NCBI GenBank assembly: GCA_029990175.1
Contig: JARKIP010000211.1
Coordinates: 124,001 to 188,000 of the forward strand
Origin: Petunia secreta
Lineage: Eukaryota; Streptophyta; Magnoliopsida; Solanales; Solanaceae
DNA length: 64,000 bases
Reading direction: 5' to 3'
Each line of letters begins with the position of its first letter. Position 1 is the stretch's first letter. Under the pieces are notes generated by a model. That model worked only from the letters and a program-made list of their open reading frames with translations. It ran no database searches and was not told the DNA's origin. Made by a program: the position numbers and the translations under genes. Below are positions 1 through 11,934 of this stretch, piece after piece.

Positions 1-203
1 AAAAAGAGGTTCCTTGCATTGTAGGGTATGGTATATTTTGTATATGACAATTATTATCTTGATATTAAATTATTACTTTCATGTGTTAGTTTTACTCCCA
101 CTCCTGAGGATGACTTGTGCATTCTGGCCGAGCATCAGTACCGTACGAGAGCAAAAGGCCCAGTTACAACTCCTCCCCTCTCACAAACTAGAAGAAGAGG
201 AAG
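1..203 (+). mobile_element. Tat-like element, gag upstream fragment
   Basis: This is left-flanking sequence of the first large insertion. It appears continuous with 20110 onward once the block 204-20109 and one GGAAG copy are removed. A short plus-strand frame runs up to the junction and reads ...RTRAKGPVTT...SQTRRRG, a basic gag-like stretch without a diagnostic domain. The assignment to the Tat-like element rests on continuity with the gag remnant after 20110, not on this piece alone. Confidence 0.45.
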
Positions 204-864
204 TGACACGACCCGGAGTCCGGCTAGGCCGTGCGGGCACCCGACATCTTCCCCTAGGCCCGTCGAGCGAACCCTAACCAATTAAATTAGGAAAATATAT
301 ATATATAATTCAATATAAATAAGAACAATACTTAGAAAAAAAACACAGACATACTGATACCTCTAAGCTGTACAAAAGAAATTACAGCTGACTACCCAAC
401 ATACTAGGTTTAGGGCTATCCACAGTAGACATCTAAGAGTACAAAAGAAGACCGATACCTCCTGAAGGGAGCAAAATGCAACTGAAATAACAACCAATAA
501 ACTGGTGGCCATCCGGAATAAAAGCTGGCTCACCAGCTGAAGTCGTCTATGCTCCTTCACAACGTGGCGAACTCAATGCTGGAGTGAACCTGCCGAAACG
601 AATTAGATAGACAAGAAACAAACAACAAACAAAGGTGAGACAAAAGGACTCAATAAGTGGGGCAGACTAGCCACCTCAAAGAATAAGATAGCTAGCCAGG
701 GAGGAGAAACAGATAAACAAAATTCCTCTTACTTAAATTATAAAAATGCAGAGCCAGATAATAACTAGAAACACGTATAGAATGACAAACTCATCAACAA
801 CCAGGAACGTAAGATAACCAAAACATATAGGTATCCCGAACACATAAACAATCAAAAATGCATC

Positions 865-1030
865 TTGTAGCGGCGTGCAATCCGATCCATATATTCATCC
901 TGTTGCGGCGTGCAACTCGATCCATATATTCATCCTGTTGCGGCGTGCAACCCGATCCATATATTTATACCGTTGCGGCGTGCAACCCGATCCATATATT
1001 TATAACGTTGCGGCGTGCAACCCGATCTCC
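865..1030 (-). repeat. 35-bp tandem array in LTR-A
   Basis: Five units with a 35-bp period. Each has an inverted-repeat core (GTTGC-ggcgt-GCAAC in the best units) followed by a CCGATCCATATATT-like spacer. The first unit has a damaged core. The array lies inside the putative leader intron of the LTR. Short open frames through it are by-products of the repeats. Confidence 0.9.
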
Positions 1031-1175
1031 GCAACCCAAAATACGAGCCAGAAATATATAGGAAAATAAGCAATGTACGTAGAAGCAGAACAGTAGTTAT
1101 GTACCACAAGTCTACACAATGGTATGAAATGAAATGAAATGAAATATGATGCAAAGGGTCACATGTGCCAAATGA

Positions 1176-1385
1176 ATGGAGCGGAATCCTCCTGCTCTGA
1201 GGGTGGAATCCTCCTACCCTCAATATAATGCAATGGAGCGGAATCCTGTTGCTCCGAGGGCGGAATCCTCCTACCCTCAATATAATGCAATGGAGCGGAA
1301 TCCTCCTACCCTTAATATGATGCAATGGAGCGGAATCCTCCTGCTCCGAGGGCGGAATCCTCCTACCCTCAATATGATGCAATGA
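1176..1385 (-). repeat. 57-bp tandem hairpin array in LTR-A
   Basis: About four units. Each full unit holds two hairpins with the same core (GGAATCCTCC on the plus strand) but different arms: GGAGC with GCTCC, and GAGGG with CCCTC. Since 57 is a multiple of three, every frame stays open and yields repetitive 19-residue peptides that should not be taken as genes. Confidence 0.9.
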
Positions 1386-2764
1386 TAACCCTTTACCGGC
1401 GCGGGACTCTCATCGACTGCCGGAAAGTATATGTCAACTCACAGCAAGAATACAATCTCAGATCCTTAATGTAATAACAACAACAGAACATTACATATAA
1501 TATACAATGTAAATCCAAAGCTAAGGCGTAATGAGTACGCCTATCGACAGCTACACACGTAAGGAACACGTGGTAGAAAATCCACGAGGCCAGGTGCCTC
1601 CAAAGAAATGGATATAAGCACTTACTTTGTTACAAAGTTAGTATAGTTTCTCAACAACCGCTTTATCCTTTGGATTCACTGCCAAACGATCCTGTTGTAT
1701 TTAATAAGTAGAAAACTATATCAAATAAGGCTAAAGGCTTCATTCCCCACATCTTAAGGTAATCCGTTTAGGAACCTGATACCCTATTTGCATACGCAAT
1801 ATGCAGGCCAGACCTATGTACAGGGTTTAAGGTCACATAACCAAACCCTAAATAAATTACATTTATATATTGCCCATAACTCACTGAGTACGAATATATA
1901 GTCAATTCCACTATCGGGGTCCAATTGACCCTTTAAACTATTAATTGAATTTATTAAAATGATGGCGAATATCCCAATTTTTACCGTAAAAATATATTCA
2001 AACACACGTAATAAAATCAAATAATATATTAAGATCATTACCTGAATGTTTCGGGGTAAAAATTCTACTTTTCTCTGGCTCTTTTCTCTATTTTCTGGTA
2101 TTTTTCTCTGTTTCGTTTCTTTTACTATTTCTCTTCTGATCGTCTTTCTCTCTCTGCCTATCCGTGCTCCTACTCATCCTAATCTATATAAGCTTAGGAA
2201 CCCCCACCGCCTCCATTTTGTCCTTTCTTTCCTTTTGTCTTTTCTTTTCTTTTTCCTTTTATTTTCTATTCTAAATTTCTTTTCTTTTCAAAAATTAAAA
2301 TGGTACCCTATGATACTCAAAATAATTCCAACTTTTGCATACAAGTTATACAAAATATATGTAACACACTTGCTAAGGCGGACCACAAATCAAACTCCTG
2401 AAATCAATATGTAAATTAAATGAAAAAAAAGTCAAATTATTTAACTTTCGGCATTTTAGAGGAAACTAGCCGAACAACCTCGAAATTTACTTTCAAAAGT
2501 TCATATAATTAATAAATAATCATACTATCCCAGTGGCACTTTCGAATTTGGAATTGGAGTTCATTCGCCAAAACCGAGCTCGAAAATCTCTTTTTAATAT
2601 TTATCGACAATAAAAACTGAAACCTTCTTCCGATACGTACCAAACGAGGTCTGATTTAGCTCAAATTTTACAGATAGGTCCTAATGGAAATTACGAATAT
2701 TTTAAAATTATCGGCACGCCAATCGAAGTCATAAATTCCGAAACGACTAACCGAGGTCGTTTCA

Positions 2765-5700
2765 TTCTCCTTCACTTAAACTCTCGTTCGTCCTCGAACG
2801 AGCCTAAGTCTAAAGAAAAATTCGCACAGATAACAAGAGAACTTGCACGACCTTCAAGAGTTACTCCACAGACATTATTTTCCTGATTACATGATCAGAA
2901 TTATAATACACGTATCGAACTTTTGGGATAAAATATATCTAGATAATATGATAACACCATTGCACAGCTTATTCTGACTACGCTGATCCTTCCTCGATCA
3001 CGCGAAGAGAGTTCTACATTTTCGAAACAAAGATACACAGAACTTTGGATGGATTAACATGATTCTGCAGACGAATCACCTCGTCGATATACTTTACGAT
3101 ATAGATCAGTTTGATGGAACTAAGAGTTAGCTTACGCTTCAGCAACGTCTTAGAGATTTAATATTAGCATTCTGTATTGGAGGAAGACTCCTCCACTTAG
3201 AGCATAAACTCATACAGCTAATTTGAATAGGAATAATCATCCTCGCACAACCTGCTGGATTAAGAAAGACTTAGCTAGAACATAACGCGGCTCAGACTTG
3301 AGCTACCAAATTACCCTCTTGAGTTGCCGAACTTCTGCAACCCTCGAGTTCACAACTCCATACCTTTTCCATAAGCACCACCGCCTGATGGAACAAATCA
3401 GAGATCAAATGATGCCTCTAATTACCCTTAGTAGCCTTGAAAAATAACAATGTGCTTACCTAGCTACCTTGACACGCACTCTGGTTCAACATAAGGAACA
3501 TTACAAGTGGCTACTGACCACTTAAGTTCACCAGTGCCGAACAAAGAAGAGATGGCAACAGACTGAGGATAGAAATAATTAGACCTTTAAGAAACTCCTC
3601 TTCTTATTTATTTGGCTACTAGAGCTAGACTACTTACGAGTCAGGCTAACCGAAGAATCGCAATTGAAGATATAGACATTAAATGAGCTCTATGGAACAA
3701 CATCCATATCAATTTAATCTTCCTATAAAAAGGAAACTCCGACAATTTACCAGAAAACCCTTTTATAATCCAGATAAGCTCATGGGATAACATGACTTTA
3801 CTAGCATTTCGAACCAACAGGAGACACATAGATCAAATATTACTTACTAATCACTTTGCACCGGAAGAAATGATAACACTTTCTGATGGTGACGAATTAG
3901 GATCCCATTATCCTACCAATATTGAATTTCGAGGAGTGCGGTAAACTGAATTGACATAATAACAGAAGGTGGCGTAACAAGATGCCAAGTAGAAAATACC
4001 GACACTCACTGTAAAATCTCTCATATTTAGACCAGATAAAATAGTAGGGTCGCACAAATGCCCTGAATAAATCATACTAGATGCTCACCCCTCTATCGCA
4101 ATTGATTCTTAATTGAAACCATATCCAAGGAAACCATAAAAACATGATATGACAAACCATTTTCGAATCGACTAAAAGAATCAAATCTTACTCACATTTA
4201 AGAGAGGAAGAAATCTCCGGGTCTACTATATCGGATACTTCAGCATCCTGCCGACTGGTAGTTCATATAACTGCCTCTGCAGCTGAGTCGAGCCGCTACC
4301 CTGATAATTACTTATAGAAGAACCACTACCACCACGCTCTCGACCTCTACTGGATGGTGGCATTTCTTTTGCTGATTGAGATCTAAATGAAATCCCTTGC
4401 GACTGCGCAGATGCCTGATGACGAGAGAAAAGACAATTGCCTACTTGCTGAAGTAAGGAAAAACTCCTCAAAGGATAACCAGACTCATGATAATGATAAC
4501 ACCTTTTCATTAAAAATGGAAGCTGGACGGATTATTGATAGCTGTAAAGATAAAACTGGGTCTGACCTTGACGAACTACTGACGCACTCTAAGAATCACG
4601 TGACACAAGTTGAGATAACCTGGAAGGTGACCTTCCAAAATAATCAGAACTCTTACCTCCAAATGAAGTACCATGGTTGCCCGCTAGGGTCATGGAATTT
4701 CTTGCCCTCCAGCTCTAACTCTTCCTGGTCTAACTTATGGTATGCCTAATACCTTTGACCAATATCAACAACAACATCATATGAAGTCCCAACCAAAATT
4801 CTCAAGCCATCTGGGATCTCAAGGAAAGAGAAAGGTCACCAATAAATATTTAAACATTCTTGGAAGGTTCATGCACTAGCTATAGAGCATATCTAGTCAT
4901 CCTGGAAAAATTTAATCTCATATTCCGAAACCGACCAGCTACCCTGTCTAATCCACCTAAATTGGCGACTGCTTTCATCTCGCTCGCTGCGCGAAAAGAA
5001 CTTTTCCACGAATCTAGAATAAAAATCGAACCAAGTTAGCTAATAAGAAAGCGGTCCACCAATTCAAGGCTGGACCCCTGAAACTGGAAAGCAGAATAAT
5101 CAACACCCCATCGCTCGATATAATCGAGAGCCTGAAGGATATGCTGACATCATTTTATGTTAAAAAACTTACACATGGATTATCTAATGCATTGTCTGAG
5201 AATACCGGAGGGTTCAACCGGGTAAAATAACGCAGCCATTTTAGATACTTGGACCGAGCCATTGCTCGGGCTAGCTAACCGGCCAGAATAACTAGAGGCA
5301 CAACACATGCTGCCTCCGGAACATACTTTACTGCGACAATATTAAGAACCGGAATAGGAGCTCCCTGAGACCGACATCTGCATCTGCGGTAACCTGATGA
5401 GCTGCCTAGCGAATAATAGGTTATTGTGCTATCTGCATCGCCACGATTCTTGTAAAAGCATCGTAGAGAGCCAAGGGAACCACAAGGCCCTGCTCCCATG
5501 CCCATCGCGAGCTCGTACAGCTGGGACCTCCGTAACTAGATCGTCAGCACGATCAAAACTCTCGGGGCTTCGTCAGTGCTAGCCCTAGGCTGGACTACTT
5601 CATCTTGAACTCATACTATTTGCTGATTAGTCGCACGGGGGTTCACAATTACCACGAAGGAATTAACGAATTAACGAAAAACTTTTGAATCCTAGACCAA

Positions 5701-5848
5701 CGCACGATCAAAAATGAAGAAAGTGAAACTTCATAAATGCCATCATAGCCTCTCGTAGATAAGTACGGACGTCTACGTACCCATCAGCGAGACTCTACTA
5801 GACACTGTCTAAGTCTGGATAGACTCTAAACCGGGCTCTGATACCAAC
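2765..5848 (-). mobile_element. Decayed internal region of composite element
   Basis: No intact ORF. At 2765-2778 the minus strand reads as a polypurine tract next to the 3' LTR. The minus-strand stretch 4226-4510 is a remnant of the Gag C-terminus: a broken zinc knuckle (RCYHYHESGYP), a GRERGGSGSS-like basic linker and a trace of the Gag-protease junction. The region matches the internal region of the plus-strand element at 56865-60358 piece by piece (for example 4010-4110 against 58600-58690), so both belong to one non-autonomous family. Confidence 0.8.
5834..5846 (-). other. Primer-binding site, initiator Met-tRNA
   Basis: The minus strand reads TTGGTATCAGAGCCC 2 bp beyond the LTR end at 5849, complementary to the 3' end of plant initiator Met-tRNA. 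It fixes the minus orientation and identifies 5849 as a true LTR boundary although that LTR copy is truncated. Confidence 0.9.
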
Positions 5849-6690
5849 TGACATGACCCAAAATCCGGCTAGGCCGTGCGGGCACTCAACATCCTCCCCT
5901 AGGCCCGTTGGGCGAACCCTTCCCAATTAAATTAAGAAAAAATATATATAATTCAATTTATAAATAAGAACAATACTTAGAAAAAAAACACAGACATACT
6001 GATACCTCTAAGCTGTACAAAAGAAATTACAACTGACTACCCAACATACTAGGTTTAGGGCTATCCAGACTAGACATCTAAGAGTACAAAAGAAGACCGA
6101 TACCTCCTGAAGGGAGCAAAATGCAACTGAAATAAAAACCAATAAACTGGTGGCCATCCGAAATAAAAGCTGGCTCACCCTGACAGCTGAAGTCGTCTTC
6201 GCTCTTTCACAATGTGGCGAACTCAATCCTAGAGCGAACCTGCCGAAACGAAATAAATAGACAAGAAACAAACAACAAACAAGGATGAGTCAAAAGAACT
6301 CAATAACTGGGGCAGACTAGCCACCTCAAAGAATAGGATGGCTAGCCAGGGAGAAGAAACAGATAAACCAAATTCCTCTTATTTAAATTATAAAAAGGTA
6401 GAGCCAGATAATAACTAGAAACACGTATGGAATCACAAACTCATTAACAACAGTAACGTAAGATAGACAGAACATATAGGTATCCTGAACATATCAACAA
6501 CCAGAAATACATCCTGTTACGGCGTGCAACCCGATCCATATAATTATCCTGTAGCGGCATGCAACCCGATCCATATATTCATACCATCGTGGCGTGCAAA
6601 CCTATCCATATATTTATACCGTCGCGGTGTGCAACCCGATCCATATATTTATACCGTTGTGGTGTGCAACCCGATCCATATATTCAACCC
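5849..6690 (-). repeat. LTR-B, truncated 5' LTR piece
   Basis: About 840 bp of the U5-side of the same LTR family, ending on the minus strand in CATGTCA at 5849, next to the primer-binding site. It includes a conserved CAG acceptor-like site at 6240-6242 and a 35-bp array at 6510-6690. Homology stops within that array near 6690 and unrelated DNA follows. The TATA box, donor site and U3 part are missing. Confidence 0.85.
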
Positions 6691-7814
6691 GTTAGTTAGG
6701 TCAGTCGTTAGCACTACAGAGTCTTGATAATTGCCTCTAGAATAAAAATATTACTCATATCTAATTGTGTCCAACTTGATTCAGAAGTATTGATCCTACA
6801 CGTTATCCTTATTGTTACTCCCTCCCGTAATTGCTTAAACTTGTTTAACTGACATCCATACTCTTTAGTCTATTTGACCCCTAGCATTTATGGTTATTGA
6901 TGAATCATCTCTTCTTTTGCTTCTACTTAGTGTTCTTTGTCAAATGTAATCACTTTTTGTCTTATTATGTTAATATTTTCTTTGTGGTTTGATATATTTG
7001 TTACCTCACATAATATTTAAATTTTGTTGGGATATATTTACAAAGAACATTAAGATATAAGATGGATGACACTTTTATTGCATGGAATGAAGATGGGATA
7101 ATAATTACTTATTCAAGTTTATTAGTAAATGACTAGCAGCAAGAATAATAGCAAGCACAAAAAGTGTCATTAAAGCCAATCTGATCATTTCATTGACCTC
7201 CATATTATGATCCAAATTTCTATTTGAAACATGGCAAACTTTTGGTTCAATCTTTGCTTGGTCACACAATTTTTTTGGGTGTATTTGGTAGCGGGTGTTT
7301 GCTGCCTTTACTGGTGGTGAAGAATTTTTCTTAAATATTGACCAAAGAATAGTGTTTAAAATATCGTACACTTGCTTTCCCCAATTTCTTGAACACAAGT
7401 CTCATAACTTTTTAGTTTTGCAGGAATTAAGTCAATGAGCTTTACATTACTTTAAGATATCCTCCAATGTGAATCATGTCCTTTAACAAATCGCCAGGGC
7501 GAATTAAACAAAGTAATCAACCCCAGAAAATAAAGCAGTCAAAAGCAAAACATCAAAGAAAAAAGACTAATTAAGTGAAAAAAATTGAAGCAAAGAAGCT
7601 TATTACAGTGTTTCTAATGCGCATGGTTGTGTTGTCGGCTATGCATGTTCACATGGCGGATACTGACGACTTTTACAAGCAATGTTTCGATGAATGTACA
7701 AAGGCATGTGGTAACGAAGGCTATGACTACACTTATTTTAAGATGAAATGTGACGTCGAGTGTAGTGTGCTGGAACTGAAATATAGAGCTTTTGCCAATC
7801 TCTTAAGAAGTTGT
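6691..7814 (+). other. Foreign 1.1-kb fragment inside the element
   Basis: This AT-rich sequence resembles none of the retroelement parts in the window. It lies between a truncated LTR and the exact end of a full LTR and carries a recognisable plant peptide gene remnant at 7575. The rest (6691-7574) has no convincing exon. A minus-strand open frame at 7105-7398 begins with TTG and has a hydrophobic C-terminal stretch, but nothing in it is recognisable. Confidence 0.6.
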
Positions 7815-7817
7815 TGA
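7575..7817 (+). pseudogene. Ole e 6-like small secreted cysteine-rich peptide, broken
   Basis: An 80-codon frame with a hydrophobic N-terminal half (residues 9-27) like a signal peptide, then an acidic start and a cysteine pattern C37-x3-C41-x3-C45 ... C59-x3-C63. This matches the pollen allergen Ole e 6 family, small secreted plant proteins with two CxxxCxxxC motifs; their role is unsettled. Three defects show. The first codon is GTG, right after an in-frame TAA, where an ATG is expected. Phe55 replaces the first cysteine of the second motif. The stop TGA is supplied by the first bases of the adjoining LTR, so the natural C-terminus is lost. It is most likely a captured, non-functional fragment. 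Confidence 0.7.
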
Positions 7818-8473
7818 CACGACCCGAAATCCGGTTAGGCCGTGCGGGCACCCAACATCCTCCCCTAGACCCGTCGGGCGAACTTTTACCAATTAAATTA
7901 TGAAAATAAATATAATTTAATTCATAAATAAAAACAAGACTTAAAAAAACACATACATACTGAGATCTCTAAGCTGTATAAACGAAATTACAGCTGACTA
8001 CCCAACATACTAGGTTGAGGGCTATCCAGACTAGACATCTAAGAGTATAAAAGAAGACAGATACCTCATGAAGGGAGTTAAATGCAACTGAAATAATAAA
8101 CATAAAACTGGTGGCCATCCGGAATAAAAGTTGGCTCACCCTGACAGCTGAAGTCGTCTTCGCTCCTTCACAACGTGGCGAACTCAATCTTGGAGCGAAC
8201 CTGCGGAGACGAAATAGATAGACAAAAACAAACAACAAACAAGGGTGAGTCAAAAGGACTCAATAAGTGGGGCAGACTTGCCACCTCAAAGAATAGGATA
8301 GGTAGCCAGGGAGGAGAAAAAGATAAACCAAATTCCTCTTATTTAAATTATAAAAAGGCAGAGCCAGATAATAACTAGAGATACGTATGGAATGACAAAC
8401 TCATCAACAACCAGGAACGTAAGGTAACCAAAACATATAGGTATCCCGAACACATCAACAATCAGAAATACAT

Positions 8474-8640
8474 CCTGTTGCGACGTGCAACCCGATCCAT
8501 ATATTCATCCTGTTGCGGCGTGCAACCCGATCCATATATATATACCGTTGCGGCGTGCAACTCGATCCATATATTTATACCGTTGCGGCGTGCAACCCGA
8601 TCCATATATTTATTGCATTGCAGCATGCAACCCAATCCCC
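8474..8640 (-). repeat. 35-bp tandem array in LTR-C
   Basis: Five units of 35 bp with the GTTGC/GCAAC inverted-repeat core, homologous to the arrays at 865, 6510, 51515, 55969 and 62105. The last unit has a changed core (GCATTGCAGCATGC). Confidence 0.88.
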
Positions 8641-8780
8641 GCAGCCCAAAATACGAGCCAGAAATATATAGGAAAATAAGCAATGAACGTAGAAGTAGAA
8701 CAGTATTTATGTACCACCAGTCTACACAATGGTATGAAATGAAATGAAATATGATGCAAAGGGTCACATGTGCCAAATTA

Positions 8781-9055
8781 ATGGAGCGGAATCCTCCTGC
8801 TCCGAGGGCGGAATCCTCCTACCCTCAATATAATGCAATGGAGCGGAATCCTCCTGCTCCGAGGGCGGAATCCTCCTACCCTCAGTATAATGCAATGGAG
8901 CGGAATCCTCCTGCTCCGAGGGCCTCAATATAATGCAATGGAGCGGAATCCTCCTGCTCCGAGGGCAGAATCCTCCAACCCTCAATATGATGCAATGAAG
9001 CGGAATCCTCCTGCTCCGAGGGCAGAATCCACCTACCCTCAATATGATGCAATGA
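8781..9055 (-). repeat. 57-bp tandem hairpin array in LTR-C
   Basis: Around five units of the paired-hairpin repeat, one shortened by loss of part of the second hairpin (near 8925). Arms GGAGC/GCTCC and GAGGG/CCCTC alternate around the same core. The unit number differs from LTR-A (about four), so the array expands or contracts independently. Confidence 0.88.
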
Positions 9056-9656
9056 TAACCCTTCACCGGCGCGAGACTCTCATCGACTGCCGGGAAGTAT
9101 ATGTCAACTCACAGCCAGAATACAATGCTCAGATCCTCAATGCAATAACAACAACAGAACATTACATATAATATACAATGTAAATCCAAAGCTAAGGCGT
9201 AATGAGTACGCCTATCGACAGCAACACACGTAAGGAACACGTGGTAGAAAATCCACGAGGCCAGGTGCCTCCAAAGAAATGGATATAAGTACTTACTTTG
9301 TTACAAAGTTAGTACAGTTACTCAACAACCGCTTTATCCTTTGGATTCACTGCCAAACGATCCTGCTGTATTTAATAAGCAGAAAACTATATCAAACAAG
9401 GCAAAAGGCTTCATTCCCCACATCTTAGGGTAATCCGTTTACGAACCTGATACCCTATTCGCATACGCAATACGCAGGTGTCACGACCCAATTTTCGGGG
9501 CCATGATGGCACCTAAGTGTTACATCCTTAGGCGAACCACCAATAATTAAACTGACTCATAATGATAATTTAGATAGAAATATTTCAATAAAATGTAGGT
9601 GTAGACATCCACCCGAAATACAGTTTCAATAGAGCATCTACCAATTCTGACATCCG

Positions 9657-9682
<26 letters not shown>
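9657..9682. repeat. (AT)n microsatellite, short allele
   Basis: About 12 AT units inside the 3' LTR. The matching position in the 5' LTR (17114-17175) has about 30 units, so the tract changed length after the element inserted. Confidence 0.9.
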
Positions 9683-9688
<6 letters not shown>

Positions 9689-10202
9689 CAAGATGTAGGA
9701 AGCGTCTAAACACTAAGGTGGATCAGACGGTATGCCACCGCGAACCGTGCGGTTGTCTCACCTCAAGCAAAAATAGTCACAGCCTCGAGCGGATCAGATA
9801 AGTCCAGCTGTCTGACTAGTAGAAGGATCTGCACATTTAAACAGTAAGTTATGAGCCAAAGCCCAGTAAGATCATCGACAGGCCCGCTAAATTACCCTTT
9901 CGGGACAAGTCTTTGATAATGCATAAGCAGGTAACGGAAGTACAATCCACACCTTTACAGTAACCCATAAACATTACATGCGATAATATAATTATACAAC
10001 AACACAAGCAATAATACGCGAATACATAACATGGTCAATAATATAAAGATACATAATATAGGCAGCATATACAATATTATATTGATACTATGGCATAAGC
10101 AATAATATAATAAACACACAGCATGGCGATGATATATCGCGCATACCACGTAGGTAATGATATACCTAGCACATAGCATAAGCACACACCCTGTGCGGCT
10201 TT

Positions 10203-10389
10203 GTTTATAGGTCATAACGCACCACAGGCCTCTGTCCCTATAAACAACTTTACTTATAGGTCATAACGCACCACAAGCCTCTGTCCCTATAAGTCTCCAC
10301 ATCTAGGTCATAACGCACCACCGGCCTCTGTCCCTAGATGGAATTTCGCTTCTAGGTCATAACGCACCACCGGCCTCTGTCCCTAGAGC
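10203..10389 (-). repeat. Four tandem hairpins with covarying arms
   Basis: Period about 48 bp. The core TCATAACGCACCAC...GCCTCTGTC is nearly constant, but the flanking arms change together: GTTTATAGG with CCTATAAAC, ACTTATAGG with CCTATAAGT, CATCTAGG with CCTAGATG, and GCTTCTAGG with CCTAGAGC (one bulge). Each unit can therefore fold as an 8-9 bp stem although the arm sequences differ. The same array occurs in the other LTR. Confidence 0.9.
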
Positions 10390-11799
10390 ATATCAATAAT
10401 ACACCGGCACACAACATCGACTATACACAAGTCACGTTTGTGCTTTCTCCTTTTTGTATAAATATAACGAGTAGTACATAATACTATCTAGTAGAGAATG
10501 CTAGTTAATTAAGTACTCGACATATTACTTAGCAAGATCAAATCTTATCCGCAAGCAAAATAGAGTTCAGGTCTTACTTACCTCAAAATCGGCTCAAGTG
10601 GCTAAGGAACGACCTCCTTTCCCAAACGATGTGCCTCCGTAAGACTCCTCTCTGAGCCAAAGAAATAGTGTCGCACTCGTAAGCATGTGAGGAAAGGATT
10701 CTAAGCCCTTACGCAATTTAAGAGGCAATTTCCCAAAATACCCCCGGGTCGGACGTACCCAAAAACCCGTAAAATTTATGTTTCCGGACTCCTCATACTC
10801 CTACGAGTCCAAAAGTACCATTATTGTGCATACCCGAGTCAAACTCGGTCATTTTTCTCATTTCACAAATCTAGGGTTCAAACCCTCTTTTCAAGGATCG
10901 TCACTTTGATCCTCGGATTAAAGCGTTAAAAATGGGTAAGAATAGTTACCTTGTGTTTAGGAATGATTTTGGTACTTCAAATTCCCCTTGGAATCACTTT
11001 TAGAAGCTCAAAACATGAAAATAAAAATGAACGCCCGCCTTAGTATATATAGCAGCCCGCAACTTTAAAGAGTTGTACCACATGCTGTCCAAATTGTACC
11101 TCATTGGATAGCTTTCAGTAAAATACCGATAGTTTTTCTTAGAAATGTCCAAATGATACGAGGTTGGTGGCATTAGAACCAAAACTCAAAGAGCTACAAC
11201 TTTCATGTTTTGACTTTTTTCCAATCCTCTATGGATTGATCTAAAAAATCGATTTCTTTCCGATTGAACAATAAAAAACAGAATTCAGGAGTTTTTTTTT
11301 GGCTTTGCACCAGGTCAGCCACTGTTTTTGGGTCCAAACGGGACCCTACGAAGCTCGGAATGACCCCAAATTTTGTACACAAGTCATACAAGGCTTGTGT
11401 GACATGCTCGTCAAGATGAAACTCATTTCGGATCTCTAGAACTCAAAAAGTGGGTCCCACGGTAAAGGGTCAAATTTGGACTTTCGCCAAAATAGCGAAT
11501 TTTAATCAAACGACCCCGGAATCCAAATTTGAAAGTTGCTACAAGTCACAAATGACGATACGAACCTAACGCAACTTTCAGATTTCACATCAGAGCTCAT
11601 TTGCTCAAATCGAGCTCCAAAACCTCTTTTAGCCTTAATGAATATCCAAAACGGATGTCTTTCTCCGATACCTATCTAACAAAGTTCGGTTTAGCTAAAA
11701 ATTTTCAGGCATGTCATAATGGACCTTACAGAGCTTTTGGGATTATCGACATGCAAATCGAAGTCTCGATTCACGAAATGACTATTTGAGGTCGTTACA

Positions 11800-11812
11800 A
11801 TCTCCCCCACTT
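11800..11812 (-). other. Polypurine tract
   Basis: The minus strand reads AAGTGGGGGAGAT directly before the LTR start TGTAACGACC. This is the expected position and composition of the plus-strand primer of a Ty3/gypsy element. Confidence 0.85.
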
Positions 11813-11934
11813 ACACTCTCGATCGTCCTCGGACGAGCCCGGGTCTAAGGTAAGATTCACATTTTCACAAAAATACTTACACGGATTTCGAGGAATCTCG
11901 CTATTACCTGAAATCATAAACAACAACATGACTT

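Larger units (their letters stand above)
204..2764 (-). repeat. LTR-A, 3' LTR of composite element
   Basis: Read on the minus strand it starts TGAAACGACCTCGG at 2764 and ends GGGTCGTGTCA at 204, a TG...CA LTR of about 2.56 kb. Its first bases form an inverted repeat (GAAACGAC with GTCGTTTC). It carries a 57-bp and a 35-bp tandem array and a conserved block of short inverted repeats around 1519-1605. A GTAAGT donor-like site lies at 1620-1625 and a CAG acceptor-like site at 590-592 (minus). A polypurine tract abuts it at 2765. Confidence 0.9.
7815..9478 (-). repeat. LTR-C, left (U5-side) part
   Basis: Minus-strand end of a full LTR, ending GGGTCGTGTCA at 7815. It contains a CAG acceptor-like site at 8201-8203, a 35-bp array, a 57-bp array, the conserved inverted-repeat module near 9190-9280 and a GTAAGT donor-like site at 9291-9296. 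The LTR is cut at 9478 by a later element and resumes at 19276. Confidence 0.9.
9479..11799 (-). repeat. 3' LTR of minus-strand chromovirus
   Basis: 2321 bp, TG...CA on the minus strand. It contains a short (AT)n run at about 9657-9682 and an array of four hairpins at 10203-10389. It begins (minus) with an inverted repeat AACGAC/GTCGTT like the other Tekay-type LTRs here, but most of the rest differs, so it belongs to a separate family. Confidence 0.92.

Noticed and set aside
865..1030. CRISPR-like array of 35-bp direct repeats
   Set aside because: The units are contiguous without unique spacers, and the window is clearly plant nuclear DNA with LTR retrotransposons.
930..1385. Open frames of 64-150 codons across the LTR repeats, on both strands and in several frames
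   Set aside because: They come from 57-bp repeats (a multiple of three) and stop-free 35-bp units. The peptides are repetitive, occur in all frames and have no domain. The same holds for 8462-9171, 55382-55873 and 61616-62329.
7105..7398. 97-codon minus-strand frame with a hydrophobic C-terminal segment beside the peptide pseudogene
   Set aside because: It starts with TTG, has no recognised domain and no supporting exon signals. Kept only as a remark within the foreign fragment.
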